From assembly GCA_030066655.1 (NCBI GenBank), contig JASJBE010000006.1, positions 1 through 64,000 of the forward strand: a stretch of 64,000 bases of DNA, given 5' to 3'. Below are positions 25,150 through 35,392 of this stretch, piece by piece. The notes beneath the pieces are model-generated. The model did no database searches, had not been told where the DNA came from, and was given only the letters and a program-made list of their open reading frames with translations. A program made the translations under genes and the position numbers. Within the stretch, counting starts at the first letter, position 1. Every line of letters starts with the position of its first letter. Origin of the DNA: Woeseiaceae bacterium. GTDB lineage: Bacteria; Pseudomonadota; Gammaproteobacteria; Steroidobacterales; Woeseiaceae.

Positions 25150-25557
25150 TCAGAACTCGATACGAATAATCGTTGCCGGCCTGACCGTATCCGGGTCCAC
25201 GTTTTCGAGGCCCGATTCGCGTCGCATACGTGACTCGGCATTCGCGTCGTAGCCCCACTTGATGCCGCTGAAGTTGCCGTAGGCCTTTGGCAATGAGCTC
25301 CGCCACTCGGACTCTTCCTCGTCTCGCTTGACCTCGCGATACAGTGCGAAAACCTGTGCTCTAAGCATCTCTTCTTTCTCGAGTTCGAGCTTCTTCGGGT
25401 CTCCGTCCCGGCTGGCCCTGACGACGATCTCGTCGATCGCTTCTGTCTCTGTCGCCTCATCGTCGGCGTCGGGCTGCTCTTCGTCCTGCGACAGCGCGTT
25501 GCCGGCAAGCAAAGCGGCCGGAATCAGGGCGAGCAGGCTGGCTTTACGATGTTTCAT
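25150..25557 (-). CDS. Small exported protein with TonB-box-like motif
   Basis: A 135-residue protein with signal peptide (residues 1-23). After an acidic stretch ('DEEQPDADDEATETEA') it has 'IDEIVVRASRD', very close to the TonB box 'IEEIVVTARR' of the receptor at 1089-3533, then a charged helical stretch. There is no plug or barrel. It overlaps the upstream solute-binding gene by one base (TAATG). Function unknown; the resemblance to a TonB box could mean TonB contact or may be chance. Confidence 0.75.
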   Translation of the reverse strand: MKHRKASLLALIPAALLAGNALSQDEEQPDADDEATETEAIDEIVVRASRDGDPKKLELEKEEMLRAQVFALYREVKRDEEESEWRSSLPKAYGNFSGIKWGYDANAESRMRRESGLENVDPDTVRPATIIRIEF

Positions 25558-26369
25558 TACTCTGCTCCGCTACTGGCCCAGTCCAGGGTGCCGAACCAGT
25601 AATCTCTCGTCGTTAACAACCACTTGTCCGATGTCCTCGCGGTTACCCACGCGTCCAGGAAATTCAATAACTCCTGTTCGCCTTTCTTCACCGCCAGGGC
25701 CTCGCTGGATGCCACCAGCGGTTCGTTGATCGGTATCGATACCTTCTCAGTGTTGCGAAGCACCATGAAAACGATGGCCGGCATGTTGGCGACGTAGGCC
25801 TCGGCACGGTTTTCGAGCAACATTTCCTCCGCCTTCTCGTTGTCACCGAAGGTCTGGATGCTGGCTCGGTCAAAAAGCGTTCGCGCAACGCTGTCGGCCA
25901 GCGTGCCTTTGACGACACTGATTTTGACTTCGGGCCGATTGAGCTCGCTGAGAGCCTGCAGGTTCTCGGTGAGCTGCGCGTTCAGGGCGAGTCCGACGCC
26001 GGATACGGCGATTGGCCGGCTGAAATTAACCTTGAGGGCACGCTCCGGCGTGATGGCCATGCCGGCTGCGATCAGGTCGATCTCGCCGTTCTGTAACGCG
26101 GGAATAATGTCGATCCAATCGTACACAACAAATTGCGCAGTGACACCGATGTCGGCGGCAATTTTCCGGCCGACGTCGATCTCGAAGCCCTGTAGCTGGC
26201 CGTCGGCGTCCTTCATGGTCCAGGGCACAAACTCGGACACGCCGATGCGTATCGACCCGCGTTCGACAATGTCATCGAGGACATCCGCGAAGGCAGTGCC
26301 GGAGACCAGCAGGAAAATGAACAGGCAAAGCCGCGAGGCGTTCTTCGATGGCGACATAATAACCCCCAT
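25557..26369 (-). CDS. Periplasmic amino-acid-type solute-binding protein (SBP_bac_3)
   Basis: A 270-residue exported protein of SBP family 3: 'RGSIRIGVSEFVPWTMKDADGQLQGFEIDVGRKIAADIG', 'GEIDLIAAGMAITPERALKVNFSRP', and 'VVKGTLADSVARTLF'. An N-terminal signal peptide is present ('FIFLLVSGTAFA'). There is no permease or ATPase nearby, so it may serve a distant ABC transporter or act as a sensory binding protein. It is coupled to the small TonB-box-like gene by a one-base overlap (TAATG). The ATG may be 26369 or the in-frame one at 26357. Confidence 0.85.
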   Translation of the reverse strand: MGVIMSPSKNASRLCLFIFLLVSGTAFADVLDDIVERGSIRIGVSEFVPWTMKDADGQLQGFEIDVGRKIAADIGVTAQFVVYDWIDIIPALQNGEIDLIAAGMAITPERALKVNFSRPIAVSGVGLALNAQLTENLQALSELNRPEVKISVVKGTLADSVARTLFDRASIQTFGDNEKAEEMLLENRAEAYVANMPAIVFMVLRNTEKVSIPINEPLVASSEALAVKKGEQELLNFLDAWVTARTSDKWLLTTRDYWFGTLDWASSGAE

Positions 26370-26594
26370 GTCGTGTCGGCCTCGGGCGATATTACCCGAA
26401 GGGCGACATCAGTATCGGGCGGCTACCAGGCGGCATAAATAGCGGTTTGTACTAAGAATACCCGCCGGGCCAGTTACTTAGCGGCATCGTCAAGTGCTTC
26501 GGCAGGGCCAAGTAGTAATACTGACGGTCTTTCGCTGCTGATCGGCGTATGCTGACCACACTCCCGCTGGATCGCTGGTCGACTGGTGATAGTC

Positions 26595-27164
26595 ATGTTT
26601 ACGCTGATCCGAAAGAACCCGATGCTGGCAGCCGGTATTCTGTTGCCCGTCGTCGTCGTTGTCTTCTTCGTCCTCGCGACAGCCATCCCGCGTTGGTTCG
26701 TTGAGCCACCGCAGTACGATTTCCTGTTCCAGTCGATGCAGAGCCCGAGCACGGGCTTGCCTATCGAGATCACGATTGCTGTCGAAAACGAACGCATCAA
26801 AGCGCGGGCGTTCAAGACCGAACGTAACTACCGGAGCATCCCGAAGCTGTTCATCGTGGACATCGAATCGCAGATTGTCCGCGAGATAGCGATCAAGCTG
26901 CCTGACGACCTGGAGAGCTTCGAGAACGGGGCTTACCTCGACATCCCCGACCTCGCGTCACGGGTCGTATCAACGAGTCGAACGGCGCCGGACGGCTACG
27001 AGGTTCGTGGTCCCGGCTACCGCGGCGGCGACTTCTTTCCGTTCTTTCGAGGTGGGCGTTCGTACTCATTCACGCTGCACAAAAACGGTGCCGTCGTCGA
27101 CGTTCCGCAGGCAGAAGGCTCGTACTATTACAACGCGAGCTTCCTGGGCTGGTTGATGGACTGA
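26595..27164 (+). CDS. Single-pass membrane protein, hypothetical
   Basis: A 189-residue protein. One membrane segment lies at about residues 8-32 ('AAGILLPVVVVVFFVLATAI'). A likely periplasmic domain follows ('PPQYDFLFQ', 'LFIVDIESQIVREIAIKLP', 'GPGYRGGDFFPFFRGGRSYSFTLHKNG'). The start could be 26595 ('MFTLIRKN') or 26586. A four-base gap separates it from the next gene, a DUF2157-like membrane protein, so the two are co-transcribed. No family recognised. Confidence 0.65.
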   Translation: MFTLIRKNPMLAAGILLPVVVVVFFVLATAIPRWFVEPPQYDFLFQSMQSPSTGLPIEITIAVENERIKARAFKTERNYRSIPKLFIVDIESQIVREIAIKLPDDLESFENGAYLDIPDLASRVVSTSRTAPDGYEVRGPGYRGGDFFPFFRGGRSYSFTLHKNGAVVDVPQAEGSYYYNASFLGWLMD

Positions 27165-27168
27165 CGCG

Positions 27169-28131
27169 ATGAGCGACAAGCAGAAAGCCCTGGAGCAGAT
27201 CGTTGCGCTGGCCGCATCCCACGAGATCAGCGCCGATGACATCAGCGCGGCGCTTGAAAAGTCTGCCACGGAAGAATCCGGCGCTGGGCAGAAGCAGACG
27301 TCGGTGCTTACACGCGTCCTTGCATATCTCGGTGGGACGTTTGTATTCGCGGGCCTCGGTGTGTTCATCGCGATGCACTGGGAGTCGATGAACTTTGCGG
27401 CGCGCGTCGTCATCACCCTCGGATCCGGCATCGCGGCCTTCATCCTCGCTCTCGTTGCCCTCCACGACGAGCGCTACGAGAAGGCCGCGACGCCGCTGTT
27501 CCTGATCGCGGCGTTTCTGCAACCCGCAGGCCTGTTGGTCATTTTCGAGGAGTTCTATACCGGCAATCGGTGGGAGCTCATCGGTATGCTGACGACCGGG
27601 ACGATGGCGGTCCAGCAAATAGTCACGTTGCTGAAAACCCAAAGGACGACACTGCTATTCACGTCCATCGTTTTCTGCGTGTCGTTCCTGCTCGTTTTCT
27701 TCGACTGGGTCAATGCAGATTACGAACTGGTCGCGCTGATCATGGGAACGTCGCTTATTGCGCTATCCGTCGGTCTCGACAAGACGGAACACTTCCCGAT
27801 TACTCCGCTGTGGTATTTCGTCGGCGCCACGTGGCTGCTGTGGGGTGTTTTCGACCTTGTCGAGTCGTCACCGGTCGAGGTCCTGTTCCTCGGCGTTGCG
27901 AGCGGCATGGTCTACCTGAGCACGGTTGTACACAGTCGCATGCTGCTGTTCGTAGCGACCGTGGGCATGCTGTCTTACATCGGCCACTTCTCGGCGAAAC
28001 ACTTCGTCGAATCGATCGGGTGGCCTGTCGCGTTGATGGCTTTTGGCCTGTTGCTGATCGGCATGAGCGCGTTCGCATTTCGAATAAGCAAGAACTACAT
28101 CCAGCCGGGCCAGCGCCAAACCGGCGACTGA
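27169..28131 (+). CDS. DUF2157-like membrane protein
   Basis: A 320-residue protein. A soluble N-terminal helix region (residues 1-45) precedes about eight to ten hydrophobic helices. The start of the membrane part, 'VLTRVLAYLGGTFVFAGLGVFIAMHWESM', matches the DUF2157 module. It ends with 'GWPVALMAFGLLLIGMSAFAF' and a cytoplasmic tail. Function unknown. It is paired with the preceding single-pass protein gene. Confidence 0.75.
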   Translation: MSDKQKALEQIVALAASHEISADDISAALEKSATEESGAGQKQTSVLTRVLAYLGGTFVFAGLGVFIAMHWESMNFAARVVITLGSGIAAFILALVALHDERYEKAATPLFLIAAFLQPAGLLVIFEEFYTGNRWELIGMLTTGTMAVQQIVTLLKTQRTTLLFTSIVFCVSFLLVFFDWVNADYELVALIMGTSLIALSVGLDKTEHFPITPLWYFVGATWLLWGVFDLVESSPVEVLFLGVASGMVYLSTVVHSRMLLFVATVGMLSYIGHFSAKHFVESIGWPVALMAFGLLLIGMSAFAFRISKNYIQPGQRQTGD

Positions 28132-28134
28132 CGA

Positions 28135-31100
28135 CTAGCCGTCGCGGCTGATCCCGAGTTTCTTCATTCTCGAGCGCAGCGTGCTCGGGGCGAGTCCGAG
28201 CTTCTCGGCAGCGCCTTGCGGGCCCGAGATTTTCCAGCCGGCGCTCTCCAGCACGGCAATGATGTGAGATCGTTCTTCGTATTCGGGGCTCGATGACCCG
28301 TTGCCGTTGCTCGTCACTGAGCCCTGGTCAGGCAAAGGTTCAGGCAGGCGCAGAACCGAATTATCGCCGGCCGAAATCAATGCGCGGACGATGACGCTCT
28401 CGAGCTCACGAATGTTACCGGGCCACTCATAGTTGTTCAGTTCGCTGATCATGCGCGCCGATATCGCCGTTATGGTCTTATTCAGCCGACCCGCGTGTTT
28501 TCGCACGAAGTGTTCGGCGAGCAGCGGGATGTCGCCGCTCCGGTCGCGCAGTGGCGGCAGCTCGATCGGGAAACTGTTGATTCTATAGAACAGGTCGTCC
28601 CGGAATTCGCCAGACACTGTGGCCGACCTAAGGTCGCGGTTGGTCGCCGCAATGAGCCTGACGTTGGCAACCCGCGTTTTTGAGCCACCGAGCCGCTCAT
28701 ACTCGCCCGTCTGAAGCACGCGCAACAGTTTCGCCTGGAGATCGAGAGACAGTTCGCCGATCTCATCGAGGAACAAAGTGCCGCCCTCGGCGAGTTCAAA
28801 CCGGCCCGGGCGCTTGGAGGTTGCTCCGGTAAAGGCGCCCTTCTCGTGACCGAACAGCTCGCTTTCGATAAGCGTCGACGGCAGGGCGGGGCAGTTGACG
28901 CTGATCATCGGGCGGTCCCTGCGTGAGCTCAGCTCATGAATCGACCGGGCAATAAGCTCCTTGCCCGTGCCCGACTCGCCGAGGATGAGAGCGGCGGCAT
29001 CCGACGGCGCGACTTTCTCGACCATCTGCAGGCAGTGCTTGAGACCCTCGTCTTCCCCGACGATCTCACTGAACTTGTGCGACAGCATCACCTCGCTGCG
29101 CAGGTAGTAGTTCTCTTCCTGGAGTTTTTCCTTGAGTCGCTGAATCTCGACAACGCCGCGCAATCGAGCCAGGGCGCCACCGATCGCTTCCGAGATTAAC
29201 GTCAGTTCCTCTACCGTCTTCGGCGACCAGCTCTTCTTCTTGCGGAAACAAATAAACGAAACCGCGCCGACCGTCACGTCGTTCAGGACGATGGGGAGCG
29301 TCAGAATCGATCGGGCTCTTGTTTCTCGAATCAATGCCGCACCGTCGCACCCGGTGTCCGCCAGCGCCTGTACGTCATCCAGAATAACCGGCTTGCTTGC
29401 CGACAGCGTTTCATTGACCCAGCCCAGCTTCTCCAGCGTGTAGCTTTCGGCAAGATTCTCGTCACCCCCGTGTGACCACCGGAATTCGAGGTTGGCTCGA
29501 GTGCCGTCGTCGCTGACCCACCAGGTGCTGACGGAGTCGATGCCGTAATGAGCGCCCGTGATGCGCAGGCCTTTCCTGACCTGCTGCTCGATCTGCTCCG
29601 GCGTCCCCTGGATCAGGTTGGACGAAACCTCTGCCAGCAGCTTCTGGAAGTCCGCGAAACGAACGATTTCGTCTTCGGCCAGTTGGCGCTCCGTGATGTC
29701 GTGGATGGTCCCCGCCATCGTCTGGCCGCGACCGTTGTATTCTTCCACGAACTCGGCTCGACAGCGCACGATTCGCTCTTTTCGGTCGGGTCGGACCACT
29801 CGTTGCACGATGGCGAAAGAGTCCTTCGCATCGATCGACTTCTCGATGGTGCTGCGGGTCGTCTCCCGGTCATCCGGGTGCACGCGGTCCAGGAAGTGCT
29901 CTATCGACGGCGCGACATCCCGCGGATCGAGTCCCAGGATGCGGTAAAGCTCGTCCGACCACCAGCATTCTCCGGTGTCGAGCTCCCATTCCCAGTTGCC
30001 GATCGTCGCGATTCGCTGGGCCGTATTCAGTCGCGTCTCAACCTGCTCGAGCTCAGTGGCATAGCGAAGCGTCGCGGCCTGCATCGCCCGTTGCCTGAAT
30101 GAACGAATCATCGCCAGTACGAGCATAAGGATGGCGAGCGCATACAGCAGGTAGGCCCACCAGCTAGCCCACGGCGCAGGCTGGACATGCAGGCTCAGCG
30201 TGGCTTCGTCGACCGACCAGGTACCGTCGCCGTTACCGGCCCTGACACGGAACGTGTAGTCGCCGGCGGGCAGGTTCGTGTAGGTCGCCTGGCGGCGGTT
30301 GCCGGCGTCTATCCAGTCCGAGTCGAGACCGTCGAGCCTGTACATGAAGCGATGGCGCAGCGGCGCGGCGAAGTCCAGCGCCGCAAACTCGAAGCTGACC
30401 AGGTACTCGTCGTGCCGTAGCGCGACGGCGACACCATCGCGACGCGACTCCGTCAGGTCCACCGGTTCGTTTAGGCTCAGCAAACTTGTAATAGCGACCC
30501 GTGGCGCGCGCCCCTTGGCGGTCAGTGCAGCCGGGTCGAAGGCATTGAATCCATTCAGACCGCCGAAAAACAACGAACCGTCCGAACTGCCGTATCCGGC
30601 GGCGAAGTTGAACTCATTGCCCTGCAGCCCATCATCGGTGGTGAAGTTCCTGAATTCCCGCGTGACGACGTCGAGGCAAGACAGCCCTCGTCCCGTGCTC
30701 ATCCACAGGTTGCCCTGTTCGTCCCAGGTGCCGCTGTAGATGGTTGCGTTCGGCAAACCGTCAATCTCCGAGAATCGCTCGAAAGTGACGTTGCCCTGGT
30801 CGCGATCCTGTTTCGACCAGCGATTCAGGCCGCCGCCTTTGGCAGCGATCCAGAGGTCGCCGCTGGGATCCTCTGTGATCAGGTAAATTTCGTTGCCACT
30901 GAGTCCGTCGTTGCGCCTCGGCTCCGCCTCGATTCTCTCGAAGTTGCCGTTGGCCCTGTCGAATCGATTCAGGCTGCCACCGAACGTACCTACCCACAGC
31001 GTCTGCGAGGAGTCTTCGAACAGATGCAAGATTCGATCGCTGCTGATCGACGACGAATCCTCCGGGTCATGGCGAAAGCCGGTAAATGCCCCGGCTGACC

Positions 31101-32607
31101 GGTCGAAGTAACAGAGCCCGCCGCCGAAGGTTGCGACCCACAATCCGGCTTTGCCGCTGTCCTCGATAAGGTAGGACACGCCGTCGGCACAGAGGCTGGT
31201 CGGGTCGGCGCTGTCATGGACATATCGTGTGACGCCGTCGGCATCGATACGGTTGAGGCCGGCGTTGCGAGTGCCCGCCCAGATGGTTCCGGTGCTGTCG
31301 GTGAGAAGAGCCATAACACGGTTCGATGAGATGCTGCTGTCGTCCTCCGGGTCGTGAACGAGCCGTGAGAACCTGCCGACTTCTCTGTCGAGAATATTGA
31401 TGCCGCCGCCGAATGTGCCAACCCAGACTCGGCCGGTCGCGTCCTCCGTAAAGGAAGTGACGACGTTGGACGACAGGGACGAAGGATCGTTTGCGTCCTG
31501 CCGGTAATGCAACATCGCTCGTGTCGTCGGATTCCACAGCGACAGGCCTTCGTAGGTTCCGACCCAAAGCACGCCCCCGTGGTCCTGGAATATCGACAGA
31601 ACGTTGTCGTTCGCGATGCTGTCGGGATCAACCGGGTCCTCTCGATAGCTTGAAAAACTCATCGATTCGGGGTTCCAGGCATTGAGTCCCCGATCGGTTC
31701 CGACCCACAGCACGCCGTCATCGTCCTCGAATATCGCATTGACCTGGTTCGAGCTCAAAGAAGAGGGGTCTTCGGCACGGTGTTCGAAGCGTTCAAAGGT
31801 CGATGTGTCGTCATCAAAACGATTCAGGCCGCCAGTGAGAGTGCCGATCCACAGGTCTCCGCGACTGTCTTCAAATAGCGCGCGGAGGCGGCTGTCGCTG
31901 AGGCTCGCCGGGTCGTCCTGATCATGTCTGAAGTTCGTAAAGGTTTTCTCAATCGGGTTGAACCGGCTCAAGCCTTCACTGGTTGCGACCCAAAGCGTTC
32001 CATCGTTTCGCTGAGCGATATCCCAGACATGGCCTCCGGCGAGGCTGCCTGGGTCAAGCGGGTCGTGTGGAAAATGCTCGAAGATCCCCGTGTCCCGATC
32101 GAGGCGGTCCAGGCCTGAGCCGTCTGTTCCCACCCAGAGGTTGCCTGCGCTGTCTTCCATGACAACACGAACCAGGTTGTCAGCGATGCTGGTTCGATCC
32201 GTCGGGTCGTGCAGGTAGGTCTTAAAAGTTTCCGTGACCGGATCGAACGCCGAGAGGCCGCCCGCATCCGTGCCGATCCAGAGCAGGCCGGTATCGTCGA
32301 GAAACAGCGTCCGAATGCCGTCGTCCGCCAGCGCCTCCGGATTGTCCGGGTCTTCCGCGTAGATGCGGAAGTTGTGGCCATCGAACCGGTTCAGACCCTC
32401 CTGTGTCCCGAGCCACATGAAGCCGTCACGGTCCTGCGCCATTGCGTAGACGAAACTCTGGGACAGGCCATCTTCATGCGTGATGTGTGAGAAGCGCATG
32501 CTTCGTGAGTCACTCGCATGTGCATTGCCCACCGGCAACAGTACTGTCAGTATCAGCAAGACGAGCAGCAGGTTGGTCCAGCCCGCCTCAGATGAATGCG
32601 ATGACAT
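28135..32607 (-). CDS. Transmembrane sensor-sigma-54 activator fusion (propeller-PAS-GAF-AAA+-HTH)
   Basis: A 1490-residue protein. A signal peptide (1-31) leads to 14 Reg_prop repeats (two seven-blade propellers, about 35-715; e.g. '[11 protein letters not shown]', '[12 protein letters not shown]'). A Y_Y_Y domain (about 735-805) and a membrane segment (about 814-835) follow. Cytoplasmic parts: PAS (about 859-980), GAF (about 990-1150), then a sigma-54 interaction AAA+ domain with Walker A 'GESGTGKE' (about 1209) and the contact loop 'GAFTGA' (about 1256). It ends in a Fis-type HTH ('[20 protein letters not shown]'). The propeller half is that of hybrid two-component sensors; the kinase and receiver are replaced by a direct transcription activator. 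It lies 30 bp downstream of the S8 protease. Confidence 0.9.
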   Translation of the reverse strand: MSSHSSEAGWTNLLLVLLILTVLLPVGNAHASDSRSMRFSHITHEDGLSQSFVYAMAQDRDGFMWLGTQEGLNRFDGHNFRIYAEDPDNPEALADDGIRTLFLDDTGLLWIGTDAGGLSAFDPVTETFKTYLHDPTDRTSIADNLVRVVMEDSAGNLWVGTDGSGLDRLDRDTGIFEHFPHDPLDPGSLAGGHVWDIAQRNDGTLWVATSEGLSRFNPIEKTFTNFRHDQDDPASLSDSRLRALFEDSRGDLWIGTLTGGLNRFDDDTSTFERFEHRAEDPSSLSSNQVNAIFEDDDGVLWVGTDRGLNAWNPESMSFSSYREDPVDPDSIANDNVLSIFQDHGGVLWVGTYEGLSLWNPTTRAMLHYRQDANDPSSLSSNVVTSFTEDATGRVWVGTFGGGINILDREVGRFSRLVHDPEDDSSISSNRVMALLTDSTGTIWAGTRNAGLNRIDADGVTRYVHDSADPTSLCADGVSYLIEDSGKAGLWVATFGGGLCYFDRSAGAFTGFRHDPEDSSSISSDRILHLFEDSSQTLWVGTFGGSLNRFDRANGNFERIEAEPRRNDGLSGNEIYLITEDPSGDLWIAAKGGGLNRWSKQDRDQGNVTFERFSEIDGLPNATIYSGTWDEQGNLWMSTGRGLSCLDVVTREFRNFTTDDGLQGNEFNFAAGYGSSDGSLFFGGLNGFNAFDPAALTAKGRAPRVAITSLLSLNEPVDLTESRRDGVAVALRHDEYLVSFEFAALDFAAPLRHRFMYRLDGLDSDWIDAGNRRQATYTNLPAGDYTFRVRAGNGDGTWSVDEATLSLHVQPAPWASWWAYLLYALAILMLVLAMIRSFRQRAMQAATLRYATELEQVETRLNTAQRIATIGNWEWELDTGECWWSDELYRILGLDPRDVAPSIEHFLDRVHPDDRETTRSTIEKSIDAKDSFAIVQRVVRPDRKERIVRCRAEFVEEYNGRGQTMAGTIHDITERQLAEDEIVRFADFQKLLAEVSSNLIQGTPEQIEQQVRKGLRITGAHYGIDSVSTWWVSDDGTRANLEFRWSHGGDENLAESYTLEKLGWVNETLSASKPVILDDVQALADTGCDGAALIRETRARSILTLPIVLNDVTVGAVSFICFRKKKSWSPKTVEELTLISEAIGGALARLRGVVEIQRLKEKLQEENYYLRSEVMLSHKFSEIVGEDEGLKHCLQMVEKVAPSDAAALILGESGTGKELIARSIHELSSRRDRPMISVNCPALPSTLIESELFGHEKGAFTGATSKRPGRFELAEGGTLFLDEIGELSLDLQAKLLRVLQTGEYERLGGSKTRVANVRLIAATNRDLRSATVSGEFRDDLFYRINSFPIELPPLRDRSGDIPLLAEHFVRKHAGRLNKTITAISARMISELNNYEWPGNIRELESVIVRALISAGDNSVLRLPEPLPDQGSVTSNGNGSSSPEYEERSHIIAVLESAGWKISGPQGAAEKLGLAPSTLRSRMKKLGISRDG

Positions 32608-32637
32608 GTCTCCTGGCTTCCCTTGCTATCTACCCGG

Positions 32638-34551
32638 CTACTCCCGTTCCACCAGGCTGTCTATCGCAGCCGGCTGCGACGACAGGTCATTCCAAAGCAG
32701 CGCATCGTTCCAGAGCAGGCCATCATTCCATAGAAGGCCATCGTTCCAGAGGAGCCCGTCGTTCCACAGCAAACCGTCATTCCAGAGCAGACCGTCGTTC
32801 CAGAGCAGCCCGTTTTTAAAGAGCAGCCGTTTGCCGACTGCGATATAGGTTCCGTCCCATCGCAGCTCGTTGTAATCATCATCTTCGTCCGCTTGCTTAC
32901 CATCCGGCGTCGAGACATAAAAAACGCCGTCGTCATCCATGTTGGCCGGTCCCTGGTAGTGTTGCTGACCAGTGAGGTCCAGGTTGATGTCGAGACCCCG
33001 GTTAGCACAGCCGGTGAGGTCGTTATTCATGACCGCATCGTAGATATTGATACGTCCCGCACCCTGCTGGAATACGCTGTAGGCCAGTTCCTTCGTGTTC
33101 GCTTTCGTAAGGACATCCGCCGAGCTCATCAGCTGACACTTGACGTCGTCGGGCGACAGCCACGGCTTGGCTTCCAGCAATAGCGCGGCCGCGCCCGTGA
33201 CTACGGCAGCAGCCTGCGACGTGCCTGACACCTCGTACAGTCGATCGCCGACCCTCCGGTGAGGTCTCTTTCTGGCGACCTTATGGCTGGCATCGTCCAT
33301 GACGCCGACGATGTGGCCGCCCGGTGCGACTAGTTCCGGTTTTATGAATGCCTCGACCGTTGGCCCAGCGGCGGAGAATGACGCGATGCGGTCGTCATTC
33401 CATTTTTGAGGCGTGTGGTTGTCCGTGATGGCCCCGACAGTGATGATGTATGGCACATTGCCCGGGACCCCGATGGTCATCGGAGCGGGCCCGGTGTTGC
33501 CTGCTGACGAGACAACGACAATGCCGGATTGCCAGACCGCCATGACCGCCTGGTTGACCGGATCGTCCCAATAATAGGACTGAGGCGGCGCACTGAACGA
33601 CAGGTTAACGATTCGGATATTGAACTTGTCCTTCGCGCGGAGCAGAAAGTCCAGCCCCCGGATGACATCTGAATATGAACCGACACCGTCGTGGTTGAAT
33701 GCTTTGATACTGACGAGATCGACATTAGGCGCGATGCCCAGTACCTCGAGGTTTTCGCTGTCGAGCCCACGGTCGTTGTGTTCGCCACCGCTTGTTGCTG
33801 AGCCAGCGATGATGCTCGCCAAGTGAGTTCCGTGGCCGTTCCAGTCTGCCGCAGGACTCCGGGTTGTGCGCTGTCGAACAGGTGCCCGCGTCGCGGTCGC
33901 CTGAGAGTAGCGTTTCCGCCTGAGTTCGGTATCGGTAACTCGACCGCTCGACGCAATCTCACTGCTACTCGAGTCAACGTCCTTGCTGTCTAGTGGTTGG
34001 ATAGCGACGCGTGTGAGCGGCCTGCCCTGAACAAGCTCACTCGAATGATTCGTGTTAGTTCCGCGGTATGCGTTGATTTGGGCCAGTACACGTTCGCGCC
34101 CGTAAAGGTCCGTCGTGATACTGTCATCACCCAGCCAGAGACCCGTATCGAGTATCGCGACGGTAACTCCTGAGCCTGTGTAGCCTTGCCTGAGCAGTCG
34201 ATCGGCTCCTATCAGCCTGCCATGCGCATTGATCGACTGACCATTTCGTCCTGACGATTTCGAGCTATTGATGGCAGCCATGCCAATGCTGGCATCTTGG
34301 TAAATTCGAAGGTCACTCCGTGCCTCGAGACGCCCGAGTTGCCGTTTATCCAGGGCGGCGCTGACGGCCCGGATGATTGCGAGTTCGTGCGTGACCGCGG
34401 CTCCGACCGACGTAACGGCCTGCCGGGCCTCGTCGAGATTGCGTGCCTGGACGATGAATCTCTCGGTGTCAACCGATCGGTGAGCATTGAGTAGGAGAAG
34501 TGTTGTTACCAGGATTGAGAAAATTGCAAAACGACGGTAACTCAAGAGCAC
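32638..34551 (-). CDS. Exported subtilisin-family (S8) serine protease with LLWND-repeat tail
   Basis: A 637-residue secreted protease. Start is GTG 34551. A signal or anchor segment (about 9-21) precedes an I9-like propeptide (about 30-95). The catalytic triad is Asp135 ('VAILDTGLW'), His240 ('NGHGTHLAS') and Ser445 ('SGTSQAAAV'), with the oxyanion Asn near 352 ('AGNTGP'). It ends in about 55 residues with seven LLWND units. It sits upstream of a membrane-bound sigma-54 activator and is probably in its operon. Expected at the cell surface or outside the cell. Confidence 0.93.
   Translation of the reverse strand: MLLSYRRFAIFSILVTTLLLLNAHRSVDTERFIVQARNLDEARQAVTSVGAAVTHELAIIRAVSAALDKRQLGRLEARSDLRIYQDASIGMAAINSSKSSGRNGQSINAHGRLIGADRLLRQGYTGSGVTVAILDTGLWLGDDSITTDLYGRERVLAQINAYRGTNTNHSSELVQGRPLTRVAIQPLDSKDVDSSSSEIASSGRVTDTELRRKRYSQATATRAPVRQRTTRSPAADWNGHGTHLASIIAGSATSGGEHNDRGLDSENLEVLGIAPNVDLVSIKAFNHDGVGSYSDVIRGLDFLLRAKDKFNIRIVNLSFSAPPQSYYWDDPVNQAVMAVWQSGIVVVSSAGNTGPAPMTIGVPGNVPYIITVGAITDNHTPQKWNDDRIASFSAAGPTVEAFIKPELVAPGGHIVGVMDDASHKVARKRPHRRVGDRLYEVSGTSQAAAVVTGAAALLLEAKPWLSPDDVKCQLMSSADVLTKANTKELAYSVFQQGAGRINIYDAVMNNDLTGCANRGLDINLDLTGQQHYQGPANMDDDGVFYVSTPDGKQADEDDDYNELRWDGTYIAVGKRLLFKNGLLWNDGLLWNDGLLWNDGLLWNDGLLWNDGLLWNDALLWNDLSSQPAAIDSLVERE
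32687..32812 (-). repeat. Seven-copy 18-bp tandem repeat encoding GLLWND
   Basis: Seven consecutive 18-bp units near the 3' end of the S8 protease gene, each giving [G/A]-L-L-W-N-D. Third-base changes between units (for example CTG/CTC and GGC/GGT usage) leave the protein repeat unchanged except for one Gly to Ala change. Confidence 0.92.
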
Positions 34552-34900
34552 GCTTTATCCCCATCTTCATTGACAGTCGCCGGCTTCCATTCTGCTTTCC
34601 CGTTCGACCTCAGGGTCATTGAGAAAGCGGCGGTGTTCTCTTGTTTATAGCGCGGCGGTCAAAATATGCCCTGAACGTTCAAACCGATAAAGATCGAACC
34701 AGAGGCTGACTGAGAGTCATTCCCTGACACATAGCGCAATGTGGTAGACCGGTATCACAATCTGCATTACTTGTTTCTTATCTGGAAATATGGGACTTCG
34801 GTTGCAGAAAAGAGTATGCGCATATGCTGAAAAAAGTTGTTCAAGAAAACAGTTTCCCAACATTTCGCCGGCTGGCCGCGCGAAGTTCCCGAGTCAGGTA
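34552..34900. other. AT-rich intergenic region upstream of the S8 protease-sensor operon
   Basis: About 350 bp lower in GC than the flanks, between the GTG of the protease and the greB stop. It should hold the promoter of the protease/sensor operon on the minus strand. I looked for a -24/-12 sigma-54 element (GG-N10-GC); the nearest candidate has spacing 11, so none is called. TATGCGCATATGC near 34815 is a short palindrome of unknown role. No gene seen. Confidence 0.4.
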
Positions 34901-35392
34901 CTAGTCGTAGCGAATTCCGGTCACGATAAGCGTCTTGCGAGTCTCCCCAAGATCGATACTGACCTCATCGTCGACCGACTTTTTCAGCAGGGCCCGGGCC
35001 ATGGGAGAGTCGATGCTAATGGCACTTCTTTTTGCATCTGTCTCGTCCGGGCCGACCAGCCGATAGCTGAACGTGTCGCCGGCCTCATCGCAGACTTCCA
35101 CCGTCGCGCCGAAGTACACCGCGTGAGTGTCTGGTTTGTCGCGCACGACTTTGAGCGAAGGCAGCCGCTTCTGCAGGTAGCGGATACGTCGATCGATACC
35201 GGCAAGCTCCTTCTTGCGATAGATGTACTCGGCGTTCTCGGATCGATCGCCCTCGGCGGCGGCTTCTGACAGCGCCTTAACGACATCACGTCGACGCAGC
35301 CAGAGTCCCTTCAACTCCGCCTGTAGCATCTCGTAACCCGCGGGCGTGATGTACGGCGAGGTCCTGGTTGCCGGCGGTCGCCATCGTCCCAT
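34901..35392 (-). CDS. greB: Transcription elongation factor GreB
   Basis: A 163-residue Gre factor. Start ATG 35392 ('[19 protein letters not shown]') is favoured: AGGA lies about 9 bases upstream and the length fits GreB. The coiled coil carries '[27 protein letters not shown]', the GreB-type acidic tip and basic face. The FKBP-like C-terminal domain ends 'LIVTGIRYD'. It reactivates backtracked RNA polymerase by transcript cleavage. The frame stays open upstream to 35508 and beyond, but those residues are not Gre-like. Confidence 0.87.
   Translation of the reverse strand: MGRWRPPATRTSPYITPAGYEMLQAELKGLWLRRRDVVKALSEAAAEGDRSENAEYIYRKKELAGIDRRIRYLQKRLPSLKVVRDKPDTHAVYFGATVEVCDEAGDTFSYRLVGPDETDAKRSAISIDSPMARALLKKSVDDEVSIDLGETRKTLIVTGIRYD

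Noticed and set aside
34690-34780. Sigma-54 promoter (-24/-12) upstream of the protease-sensor operon
   Set aside because: The best minus-strand match near 34736-34755 has GG-N11-GC, one base too long; no consensus TGGCAC-N5-TTGC was found.
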